The notes below the pieces were generated by a model that saw nothing but the letters and a program-made list of their open reading frames with translations, was not told the origin of the DNA and made no database searches. Positions 50,948-58,610 of a DNA stretch of 58,610 nt are shown one piece after another (positions within the stretch are counted from its first letter, which is position 1; every line of letters starts with the position of its first letter). Position numbers and translations under genes: made by a program. Origin of the DNA: Micromonospora fulviviridis (GTDB taxonomy: Bacteria; Actinomycetota; Actinomycetes; Mycobacteriales; Micromonosporaceae); the NCBI RefSeq assembly GCF_014648395.1, contig NZ_BMRA01000003.1:371236-429845 (forward strand), written 5' to 3'.

Positions 50948-53121
50948 CCGAACCCGCCCTGCACCGCCTGCTCGACCTCGTCCCGGTGCACCTGCTCGCC
51001 CGCGACGCGCAGGCCGACGGCGGCACCGGCCCGCTCACCGCGCTGCTCGCCGCGGTGGCCGGCGAACTGGAGCTGCTGGAGGCCGACCTCGACCGCCTGC
51101 ACGACGGGTTCTTCGTCGAGACCTGCGCCGAGTGGCTGGTGCCGTACCTCGCCGACCTGGTCGGCCTCGCCGAACTGCCGCCCGACCTCGGGGTCACGGT
51201 GAGCCGGCGGGCCCTGGTCGCCAACACCGTCGCCTACCGCCGACGCAAGGGCACCGTGGCCGTGCTGGAACAGGTCGCCCGGGACGTCACCGGCTGGCCG
51301 GCGCGCGCCGTCGAGCACCACCCGCTGCTGGTGGGCACCACGCACGTCAACCACGTCCGCCCCGACCGGCCGGCCACCGTCTCGCTGCGCGGCGCTGCCC
51401 GGATCGAGGCCGCCGCCGTGGTCAGCCCGCCCGGCCCGCGCGGCGCCCTCGACCCGCTCACCCACACCGCCGAGGTACGCCGCATCCCGACCCGCCGCGG
51501 CCGCTACGGCATCGACCACGTGGCCGTGCACCTGTTCCCGACCCAGGCGTACGAGCTGGGCGCCCCCGAGGCCGACCCGCCGGCCGGCCCGAACGGCGGC
51601 TGGTCCGCCGCCCGCGCCGTCGCCGACCACTGGACCTTCGACCCGCTCGGCCGGGCCGTGCCGCTGTACGCCCCGCCCCGCCGGGAGGAGGCCGTCGAGC
51701 GGCTGGCCACTGAAGTGGACCTGCCCGTGCCGCTGCGCCCGCGCCGGCTGCTCGACCTGCTCGGCCAGGCCCGGGCCGGCACCCTGGCGGCGACCGCGCT
51801 GCCGCTCGGCGTACGGCTGCGGGTCGGTGGCGTCGACCAGCCCGACCTGACCCCCGACCGGATCCGGGTCTGCCACCTGGAGGACCTGGCCCCCGACCCG
51901 GCGCCGCAGGTCATGGTCGACCCGGTGGCGGGCCGGTTGCGGGTCCACGCGCCGGCCGCCCCCGACGCGGTCTTCGTCCGCTACGCCTACGGCGGCCTCG
52001 CCGACGTGGGCGCCGGCACCTACGACCGCACCGCCGCCCACGAGGCGCTGCTCGCCACCGACCCGGGCGCCCCGGTCACCGCCGACGGTCCGGACGCCCC
52101 GCCCGCCGCCGGCCAGACCCAGGTGTGCTCCGGTACGCCCGCCCCGGTCGGCAGCGTGCCCACGCTCGCCGCCGGCCTGGCCGCCGCCGAGGCGTCCTGG
52201 GCGGCCCCCGGCAGCACCACCCGCGGCGGCACCTACGTCGTGTCGGTCGCCGACAGCGCCAGCTACCCGGGGGACGTCGCGGTCACCGTGCCCGCCGGCA
52301 CCCGGCTCGTGCTGGTGGCCGCCGGCTGGCCGACCCGCCGCCGCCCCGACGGCGAGGTGCTCGCCCCCGTCCCCGGCCGGTACGCCCCCGACGGGCTGCG
52401 CCCGCACCTGCGCGGCAGCCTGCGCATCACCGGCGAGCCGGGCAGCAGCGTGGTCGTCGACGGGCTGCTCGTCGAGGGCGACGTGGTCGTCGCGGCCGGC
52501 CAGCTCGGCCACCTCACGGTGGCGCACGGCACGGTCACCGGCGCGGTACGGGTCGAGTCGGCCGCCGGCCGGCCCAACAGCCGGCTCCAGCTCCGGCTCA
52601 GCCGGGTGGTGGCCGGCGCGGTCACCCTCGCCGCCACCGTGCCGATGGCCACCGTGGACACCTCCGTGCTGGACGCCACCGCCGGCGGCGGGACGGCGCT
52701 GGCCGGTGAGGGCGTGCACGCCTGCCTGGAGGGCAGCACCGTCCGGGGCGCGGTCCGGGTCCGCAGCCTCGACGCCAGCAGCTGCGTGCTGGACGGGCCG
52801 GTGGAGGTGGCCCACCGCCAGGTCGGCTGCCTGCGGTTCAGCTACGTCGCCCCCGGCTCGCGCACCCCGCGCCGCTACCGCTGCGTGCCGGCCGACGGCG
52901 AACCCGGCCCGCTCCCGGTGTACGCGGCCACCGACCCGGCCTCACCCGCGTACCCGGCCCTCGCCGGGTCCTGCCCGGTCGTGATCCGGGAGGGCGGCGA
53001 GGACCGGGCCGAACCGGGCGTGCACCACCACCTCAGGCGACCGCTGCGGCTCCGGGCGGCGCAGCGGCAGCTCGACCCCTACCGGCCGGTCGGCATCGAG
53101 CTCGGGATCTTCGGGAGTTGA
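50944..53121 (+). CDS. Phage tail protein I-like baseplate protein with C-terminal beta-helix
   Basis: 725 residues, GTG overlap. Residues 1-130 are the gpI-like domain (ELELLEADLDRLHDGFFVETCAEWLVPYLADLVGL, key part FVETCAEWLVPYLADLVG). From about 390 the sequence becomes a right-handed beta-helix with short repeated strands (GSSVVVDGLLVEGDVVVAAG, GAVRVESAAG, ASSCVLDGPVEVAHR). gpI-like proteins bind wedge to fibre; the extra beta-helix is a likely fibre anchor or surface-binding part. The C-terminal 60 residues are Arg- and His-rich. Confidence 0.85.
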   Translation: MTEPALHRLLDLVPVHLLARDAQADGGTGPLTALLAAVAGELELLEADLDRLHDGFFVETCAEWLVPYLADLVGLAELPPDLGVTVSRRALVANTVAYRRRKGTVAVLEQVARDVTGWPARAVEHHPLLVGTTHVNHVRPDRPATVSLRGAARIEAAAVVSPPGPRGALDPLTHTAEVRRIPTRRGRYGIDHVAVHLFPTQAYELGAPEADPPAGPNGGWSAARAVADHWTFDPLGRAVPLYAPPRREEAVERLATEVDLPVPLRPRRLLDLLGQARAGTLAATALPLGVRLRVGGVDQPDLTPDRIRVCHLEDLAPDPAPQVMVDPVAGRLRVHAPAAPDAVFVRYAYGGLADVGAGTYDRTAAHEALLATDPGAPVTADGPDAPPAAGQTQVCSGTPAPVGSVPTLAAGLAAAEASWAAPGSTTRGGTYVVSVADSASYPGDVAVTVPAGTRLVLVAAGWPTRRRPDGEVLAPVPGRYAPDGLRPHLRGSLRITGEPGSSVVVDGLLVEGDVVVAAGQLGHLTVAHGTVTGAVRVESAAGRPNSRLQLRLSRVVAGAVTLAATVPMATVDTSVLDATAGGGTALAGEGVHACLEGSTVRGAVRVRSLDASSCVLDGPVEVAHRQVGCLRFSYVAPGSRTPRRYRCVPADGEPGPLPVYAATDPASPAYPALAGSCPVVIREGGEDRAEPGVHHHLRRPLRLRAAQRQLDPYRPVGIELGIFGS

Positions 53122-53122
53122 C

Positions 53123-56100
53123 GTGCAGGGAGACTTCACCCGCTGGACGTTCGACCCGCGCGACGGCTACCGCCAGGTGCTGTTGCAGCAGGGCCGGATG
53201 CTGCTCGACGCCGAGTGGAACGAGCAGACGAAGATCACCGCCTGGCACGACGAGGAGCGGACCCGCGACATCGTCGGCGCGGCCGGCGGGCCGCTCGACG
53301 GGGCCGGCTTCGCCGTGGTGGACCCCGCCGGCGCCAGCCCCACCGCGAGCGCGTGGGCCGATCTGCGGATCACCCCCGGCCGCTACTACGTGGACGGGGT
53401 GCTGGTCGACGCCGCCCCGCCGGCCGGCGGCGGGCCCGGGCACAAGCTCGCCGACCAGCCCTACCTGCCCAAGGTCGGCGACCTGCCCGGGCTGCCCGAG
53501 CCCACCGCCGACGGCCGGTACGCCGTCCTGCTCGACGTCGCCGACCAGCATGTCACCGCCGACCAGGCGCCCCGGCTGCGGGAGGCCGCCCTCGGCGGCC
53601 CGGACACCACCACGCGGGCCCGGACGGTCTGGCAGGTCCGGCTGGTCAAGGTGGCCGCCGGCACGGCCTGCGCCGACGTGGTCGACCCGGTGTGGGGCGA
53701 CCGGAGCGCCCCCACCATGACCGCCGCGCTGCGCGAGGTGGACCCGACCGCCGACCCGTGCCGGCTCAGCGGCTCCGGCGGCTACCGGCGGCTGGAGAAC
53801 CAGCTCTACCGCGTCCAGGTGCACGACGTGGCCACCGACGGCACGGCCCGCTACCTGTGGTCGCGGGAGAACGGCAGCGTGGTGGCCGGGCTGACCGCCA
53901 TCGGCCCGCCCTCGGCGGGCGCCGCGGCGGCCGGGATGGACGCCGAGCTGAGCCTGGACCGGGTCGGCCGGGACGAGGAGCTGTCCTTCCGGGCTGGTGA
54001 CCTCGTCGAGGTGACCAGCCCCGACCGGGAGCTGCACGGCCGGCCGGGCCACCTGGCCACCGCCGGCGCCCCGGACGGGACGGCGCTGCCGGTGAAGTGG
54101 GCCGCCGGAGCGCCGGCCACCCTCGCCGCGCTCGGCCGCACCCCGATCGTCCGGCGCTGGGACGGCCCCGCCCAGGTCGCCAACGCCAGCCCCGACGAAC
54201 TCGACGACGCCGGCATCGAGGTGCGCTTCGGCGCCGGCGACTTCCGGGTCGGCGACCACTGGCTGATCCCGGCCCGCACGGTCCGCCTCGTCTACGGCGT
54301 CAGCGCCCTGTCCGGCACCATCGACTGGCCCACCGACGAGCTCGGCAACCCGCTCGCCCGGCCGCCGCTGGGTCCGGTGCACCACGTCGCGGTGCTCGGC
54401 ATCCTGCGCCGCACCACGGTCGGCGGCGCCGGCCGCTGGGCGCTCGACGAGGACTGCCGCCGGCTCACCCCGCCGCTGACCGACCTGGTCACCCTCGACC
54501 TGCTCGGCGGCGACGGGCAGCAGGCCCCGCCCGGCCAGCCGCTGCCCGAGCCGGTGCGGGTGGTGGTCCGCAACGGCGGCCGCCCCGTGCACCGCGCCCG
54601 CGTCCGGTTCACCGCCGTCGACGGGCACCTGGCGACCGGCGTACCCACCGCCGCCGACCCGGCCCAACTGGTCCTGGAGACCGACGCCCGCGGCCAGATC
54701 GACGTGCGCTGGCTGCTGCCCAGCACCGGCCCGGCCACCCGGGTGCTCACCGCGGTCCGGCTCGACGACGCTGACGCCCCGGTCGACGCCGAGGTCCGCG
54801 TCACCGGCCGCCGCGACGAGGGCGGCACCGTCTGCCTCGTGGTACGCCCCGAGACCGACCTGGTGCAGCTCCTCGCCGACCTGTCCGGGGTCACGGCGCT
54901 GGCGCTCTGCCTGACCGCGGGGGAGTGGACGCTGGACGAGCCCGCGGTGCTGTCCGGGGTGTCCTGCGTGCTGGTCACCGGGGTCGGCTCCGCCACCCGG
55001 ATCGTCTCCGCCGCCGAGTCGGCGCTGCGCTTCGTCGACTGCGGCGAGGTGCAGGTCCGCGACCTGGCCGTGGCGGCCGTGCCGGCCGAGAGCGACCAGC
55101 GCAACGGCGCCCTCGACGTGCGGCGCACCGGCCTGGTGCTGGTGGAACGCGTCCAGGCCGAGATCGGCGACGCCCCGGCCGCCGTGGCGAGCGGGATCAC
55201 CGTCCGCGGCGATGACACCGAGGGCGGCCGGCCGGTGGAGCGCGCCGTCGTCCGGGACTGCCGGGTCGAGGCGGGGCACGCGCAGACCGGCGTGCTGGTG
55301 CTGGACAGCCGGCGCAGCGACGTGGTCGGCTGCGACGTGCTGGCCACCGCCGACCCGGGCGCCGACCCGGAGAAGCGGTTCCTCGAATGGCTGGGCGACC
55401 CGCGCTTCGCCCGCCGGATCGCCCGGCGGGCCGTGCACCCGCTGCTCGCCGGGGAGGACGGTCTCGGCCTGCGCAAGGGCTGGTCGTCGCTGGTGGAGAC
55501 CCGCAACCTACGCTTCGGCTCCGAGATCGACGACCCCAAGGGCTGGAGCGCGTACCTCGGCGACCAGGAGATCAAGACCGTCGAGGAACTCCAGGACGTG
55601 GTCCGCGACGACCTGGTCCGGCACAACCCGGACTCCCGGTTCTTCGACGAGCGGACCCGGTTCGCCGCCTGGCTGCGCCGGGTCGCCGAGGAGTTCGCCG
55701 CCGCGGCCACGGCCACCGCCGGCATCACCGTCGCCGGGACCACCGCCGCCGACGTCCGGGTCCGCGACAACACCGTCACGGGCGCGCTCACCGGCATCAG
55801 CGTCGCCCTGGGTGACCCCGACGAAGAGCGCGAGACGGTACGCCGGGCGTGGATCACCGGCAACACGATCGCCCCGCCGGCGCGGGCCGCCACCGCCTTC
55901 CTGCACCAGGGCGTGTACGTCGGGGACTGCCACCGCCTCGACGTGTCGTCCAACGTGGTCGACCTGGCCGACGGCAAGCCCGGCTACCCCGTGCAGGGGC
56001 TGCTCTGCGCCGGCCGGCTCGGCCCGCACGCGGTCGCCGCCGCGAACACCTTCGACGGCACCGTGCTCGGCATCCGCGCCGTATCCGGCCCGTCGGGCTC

Positions 56101-56200
56101 GCCCACGCTGTGGGTGGCGCGCGACAATGTCTGCACCACCGGCACGGCGCTGGTCGACGGCACCGGGTCGTGGCGCGACGAGGGGAACGTGAGCGGGTGA
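53123..56200 (+). CDS. eCIS fibre-like protein: DUF6519, Ig-like domain, beta-helix
   Basis: 1025 residues, GTG start 1 bp after the stop before. Residues 1-430 are DUF6519: MQGDFTRWTFDPRDGYRQVL, LLDAEWNEQTKI, LENQLYRVQVHDV. An Ig-like (Big-type) domain is at about 475-570 (VRVVVRNGGRPVHRARVRF). From about 575 a right-handed beta-helix is present (VVRDCRVEAGHAQTGVLVLD, VRVRDNTVTGALTGISVALG). A helical insertion (about 750-860: RFLEWLGDPRFARRIARRAVHPLLAG, FFDERTRFAAWLRRVAEEF) interrupts the helix. Likely the target-binding fibre or a pectin-lyase-like module; no catalytic residues can be assigned. Confidence 0.85.
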   Translation: MQGDFTRWTFDPRDGYRQVLLQQGRMLLDAEWNEQTKITAWHDEERTRDIVGAAGGPLDGAGFAVVDPAGASPTASAWADLRITPGRYYVDGVLVDAAPPAGGGPGHKLADQPYLPKVGDLPGLPEPTADGRYAVLLDVADQHVTADQAPRLREAALGGPDTTTRARTVWQVRLVKVAAGTACADVVDPVWGDRSAPTMTAALREVDPTADPCRLSGSGGYRRLENQLYRVQVHDVATDGTARYLWSRENGSVVAGLTAIGPPSAGAAAAGMDAELSLDRVGRDEELSFRAGDLVEVTSPDRELHGRPGHLATAGAPDGTALPVKWAAGAPATLAALGRTPIVRRWDGPAQVANASPDELDDAGIEVRFGAGDFRVGDHWLIPARTVRLVYGVSALSGTIDWPTDELGNPLARPPLGPVHHVAVLGILRRTTVGGAGRWALDEDCRRLTPPLTDLVTLDLLGGDGQQAPPGQPLPEPVRVVVRNGGRPVHRARVRFTAVDGHLATGVPTAADPAQLVLETDARGQIDVRWLLPSTGPATRVLTAVRLDDADAPVDAEVRVTGRRDEGGTVCLVVRPETDLVQLLADLSGVTALALCLTAGEWTLDEPAVLSGVSCVLVTGVGSATRIVSAAESALRFVDCGEVQVRDLAVAAVPAESDQRNGALDVRRTGLVLVERVQAEIGDAPAAVASGITVRGDDTEGGRPVERAVVRDCRVEAGHAQTGVLVLDSRRSDVVGCDVLATADPGADPEKRFLEWLGDPRFARRIARRAVHPLLAGEDGLGLRKGWSSLVETRNLRFGSEIDDPKGWSAYLGDQEIKTVEELQDVVRDDLVRHNPDSRFFDERTRFAAWLRRVAEEFAAAATATAGITVAGTTAADVRVRDNTVTGALTGISVALGDPDEERETVRRAWITGNTIAPPARAATAFLHQGVYVGDCHRLDVSSNVVDLADGKPGYPVQGLLCAGRLGPHAVAAANTFDGTVLGIRAVSGPSGSPTLWVARDNVCTTGTALVDGTGSWRDEGNVSG

Positions 56201-58610
56201 GGGTGGCGGAGGCGGCCCAGCCGTCCCGGTCGGCCGACCGGGACGAGCCCGAGCACGCCCGCCCGGAGGCGGAGCGGCCGGTGCGGCGGTCGAGCCGGCC
56301 GGCCCGCAGCACCCACAGCGTGGCCCGCATCCCCGTGCACGCCCCGCCCGACCCGGCCGCCGAACACGACGCCCACGCCACCGCCCACCGCCTCGTCGCC
56401 GCCCGGCCCGCGCCGCCGGCCGCCCCCGCCCGGTCGGCCCGGCCGGTGGCCCGGCTCGCCACCGTGCCCGACCCCCGGCTGGGCGGCGGCCGGCCGCTGA
56501 CCGGCGCCGAACGCGCCCGCTACGAGCCGGCGCTCGGCATGGACCTGACCGGGGTACGCCTGCACGACGGCCTCGCCGCCAAGCTGGCCGCCAAGGAGCG
56601 GCGGGCGCACGCCTTCACGTACGGCAATCACGTGGTCCTCGGCGCCGGGGCCGGGCCGGGCGGCGCGCCCGGCCGGGAGCTGGTGCTCGCCCACGAGCTG
56701 GCCCACGTCCGCCAGCAGGCCCGCCACGCGCCCGCCCCGGCCGGCGTGGCCACCGAGCATCCTGGTCGCGGCCCACCGGCCGCCCCGGCCCGGTCCGCGT
56801 CGCTCGGCGTGCAGTGCTTCGCGCTCGCCGACACCCCCGTGGGCCGGTTCGTCTCCGACACCGCGAGCGACGCCGCCGCCCTGGGCCGTGGCGCGCTCGA
56901 CACCGCCCTCGACGTGGGCGGGGAGATCGCCGGGACCGCGCTGGAGGCGGCCTCCGCGGTCGTCGACCGGCTCGCGCCCGGCCTGCTGGAGTTCCTCCGC
57001 GGCGGCGCGCTGGTCCGGCTGCGTGAGCTGCTCTGCACCGGCGTCAACACGCTGCTCGGCCGGCTGCTCGCCGGCCTCGCCGACCTCGACCCGATGTCCG
57101 CCATCGAGTCCACCTTCACCGGGCTCGCCCAGGGCGTCCGCGACGTCCAGGCCCGGCTCGGCGGCGCCGCCCGCTCGGCCGTCGGCGCACTGCTGCGCCC
57201 GGTGGTGGCCGCCCTCCAGGAGTGGGACGGCCCGATCATCCGGAACCTGCGGACCGCCGCGGACACCGTCAACCAGCTCTTCACCGGGCTCTGGGACCAC
57301 CTCGCGGTCCCCGCGCTGGACCTCCTCGGCGCGGCCGGCGGCGCGGTCTGGGAGTCCTTCACCCGGCTGGGCGGCTGGCTCTGGGACCTCACGGCGCCCA
57401 TCCGCGCCGGCGCCTCGTACGCCTGGGACTGGCTCTCCACCCAGTTCGGCCTGGCCTGGGACAGCACCGAGGGCGCCCGCAGCTGGCTCGGCAACCTCGC
57501 GAACTCGGCCTGGGAGACCCTACGGGCCACCATCGAGCCGATCCGTACCCCGCTCATGGTGGTCGGCGGCATCCTCGTCCTGCTCTCCCCGCTCGGCCCC
57601 GTGGTGGTGCTGACGCAGGTGCTCCCGCCGCTGTGGGACGGGCTGACCTGGCTCTGGGAGAACTGGAACACCCGCGAGATCCTGGTCGCCGCCCGGCAGG
57701 TGCTCCAGGACCGCATCCTGCCCACCGTGATCGGCGCGGTCACCGGGGCGGCGGACACCCTCGCGGCCGCGGCGGCCTGGCTCGCCGACGTGGCCGGCCA
57801 GGTCGGCACGGCGATGGGCGGCGTGCTCGGCGTGTTCGGCGCCAGCACCTGCCTCACCGCGGTGTCCACCCTGCTCACCGGGGTGGCCAACCAGTTCACC
57901 CGGATGGCCGCCTGGGCGCGTGGCGGGTTCAGCGGGCTCACGGAGGCCCTGCACGCCGTCTTCGACGCGCTGGTCGCCATCTTCCAGCCCATCCTGGACT
58001 TCCTGGTCCGGCTGGCCGTGGTGGTGGCCAACCCGCTCATGCTGCCGGTCGTCATCGGCGCGGTGATCTGGCTGCTCTGCCCGGACGACCTCAAGCCGCC
58101 CGTGATCAACTTCGTGCTCGACCTGCTTATCGTGGCGATCGGCGCGCTGCCCACCCTGCTCACCGGCCTGGGCCCGCTCGGCGCGCTGCTGCGTGAGGGC
58201 GTCGTCGGCTTCCTCACCCAGCTGCGCTACGGCGACCGGATCGGCGACCAGCAGCGCATCGACGCCAGCAACAAGATCGCCAACCTGGCCGCCGGCGGCG
58301 GCGTGTCCTTCGTGGCCGGCATGGCGTGGGGCATCGTGCAGGGGGTTGTCGACGGCATCATCGACCCGTTCCGGCTGCTGTTCATGCTCGCCCAGCTCCT
58401 GGTCGCCGCCGCCCGCGCGGTGGCCCGGGTGGTCCAGTCGTACGCCCCGGGCATGGCTCTGGTCAGGGCCCCGCCGGCCGCCGCCGGCGCTGCCCCGGCG
58501 TCGCCCGCTGCCGTCGCCGCGCCCACCGCCCCCGCGGTTACCGGCGCCACCGGCGTCGGCGCGCCGGCCGGCGGTGTCGCCGGCCCGGGTCCGGCCGCTC
58601 CCGCCGCCAG
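56197..58610 (+). CDS. DUF4157 protein with HELAH metalloprotease motif, right end open
   Basis: At least 804 residues, GTG start overlapping the preceding stop, no stop inside the window. The N-terminal 100 residues are charged and low complexity. The DUF4157 core is at about 105-175: RYEPALGMDLTGVRLHDG, HAFTYGNHVVLG, then LVLAHELAHVRQQ with His166-Glu167-x2-His170 (zinc HExxH motif). After residue 200 the protein is helical and Trp-rich (LGGWLWDLTAPIRAG, YAWDWLSTQFGLAWD, SAWETL) with several hydrophobic segments, and near 730-804 it becomes Ala/Pro-rich. DUF4157 proteins are frequent eCIS cargo or accessory proteins; this one may be an effector or a structural lumen protein. Confidence 0.88.
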   Translation, partial: MRVAEAAQPSRSADRDEPEHARPEAERPVRRSSRPARSTHSVARIPVHAPPDPAAEHDAHATAHRLVAARPAPPAAPARSARPVARLATVPDPRLGGGRPLTGAERARYEPALGMDLTGVRLHDGLAAKLAAKERRAHAFTYGNHVVLGAGAGPGGAPGRELVLAHELAHVRQQARHAPAPAGVATEHPGRGPPAAPARSASLGVQCFALADTPVGRFVSDTASDAAALGRGALDTALDVGGEIAGTALEAASAVVDRLAPGLLEFLRGGALVRLRELLCTGVNTLLGRLLAGLADLDPMSAIESTFTGLAQGVRDVQARLGGAARSAVGALLRPVVAALQEWDGPIIRNLRTAADTVNQLFTGLWDHLAVPALDLLGAAGGAVWESFTRLGGWLWDLTAPIRAGASYAWDWLSTQFGLAWDSTEGARSWLGNLANSAWETLRATIEPIRTPLMVVGGILVLLSPLGPVVVLTQVLPPLWDGLTWLWENWNTREILVAARQVLQDRILPTVIGAVTGAADTLAAAAAWLADVAGQVGTAMGGVLGVFGASTCLTAVSTLLTGVANQFTRMAAWARGGFSGLTEALHAVFDALVAIFQPILDFLVRLAVVVANPLMLPVVIGAVIWLLCPDDLKPPVINFVLDLLIVAIGALPTLLTGLGPLGALLREGVVGFLTQLRYGDRIGDQQRIDASNKIANLAAGGGVSFVAGMAWGIVQGVVDGIIDPFRLLFMLAQLLVAAARAVARVVQSYAPGMALVRAPPAAAGAAPASPAAVAAPTAPAVTGATGVGAPAGGVAGPGPAAPAA

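Noticed and set aside
42570..58610. Prophage
   Set aside because: Only tail baseplate/spike type genes; no head, portal, terminase, integrase or lysis genes and gene set typical of eCIS.
1..58610. tRNA, rRNA, riboswitches, insertion sequences, CRISPR arrays
   Set aside because: None recognised on reading both strands; no transposase gene and no cloverleaf-like sequence found, although this was by eye only.

Overview
The window is about 73% G+C, uses GTG and ATG starts with G/C-ending codons, and carries many secreted enzymes with signal peptides, Pro/Thr linkers and CBM2, CBM5/12 or F5/8-type modules. It also has many ECF sigma factors and TetR regulators. Together these point to a filamentous actinomycete, most likely Micromonosporaceae (Micromonospora-like). 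This is inferred from gene content and composition; no database search was possible.

Region 1 (1-6.1 kb) encodes secreted polysaccharide-active proteins: the C-terminus of a protein with two F5/8-type-C (discoidin) domains, a 1427-residue multimodular GH87 alpha-1,3-glucanase, and two small exported proteins. Region 2 (6.1-13.4 kb) is housekeeping/accessory: an SRPBCC-TM-CBM2-like fusion, LtrA, a GNAT, a YjbR protein, TetR, and a MarR-MFS efflux operon, then a PAP2 family protein. Region 3 (13.4-16.5 kb) is a divergent pair for plant/fungal wall polysaccharides: an arabinofuranosidase-like GH with FnIII and CBM2, and an AA10 LPMO with CBM5/12, sharing an AT-rich control region.

Region 4 (16.5-33.4 kb) is a mosaic of small stress and regulatory genes: DUF305 lipoprotein, AraC, a second DHA2 transporter, DinB proteins, an ECF factor with a SnoaL-like tail, a NYN/OST-HTH protein, MOSC, an ECF factor convergent with a zinc-finger anti-sigma, an ECF42-type sigma factor coupled to a DGPF/YciI protein with a visible cognate promoter, and a divergent FAD monooxygenase/TetR pair. 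A 53-codon fragment near 28.1 kb looks like the leftover 3' end of a shikimate dehydrogenase gene. Region 5 (33.4-38.1 kb) holds acyl-CoA ligase, CoA-transferase and thiolase genes, with a TetR gene and strong palindromic operators in front of the thiolase. Region 6 (38.1-42.4 kb) has a PPOX protein, an LCP ligase, a DUF402 protein, a VOC protein and a secreted subtilase.

Region 7 (42.57 kb to the right edge) is the most striking: one tightly coupled rightward operon for the baseplate, spike and fibre part of an extracellular contractile injection system (eCIS). In order it encodes a CIS tube/LysM-adjacent protein, LysM, a gpD-like hub, an OB-fold spike, a PAAR-like tip, gp25, two baseplate-J proteins, a gpI-like protein with a beta-helix, a DUF6519/beta-helix fibre-like protein, and a DUF4157 protein with an HELAH zinc-protease motif that runs off the window. 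Sheath, tube, AAA+ ATPase and cap genes are not in the window and should lie beyond the right edge if the system is complete.
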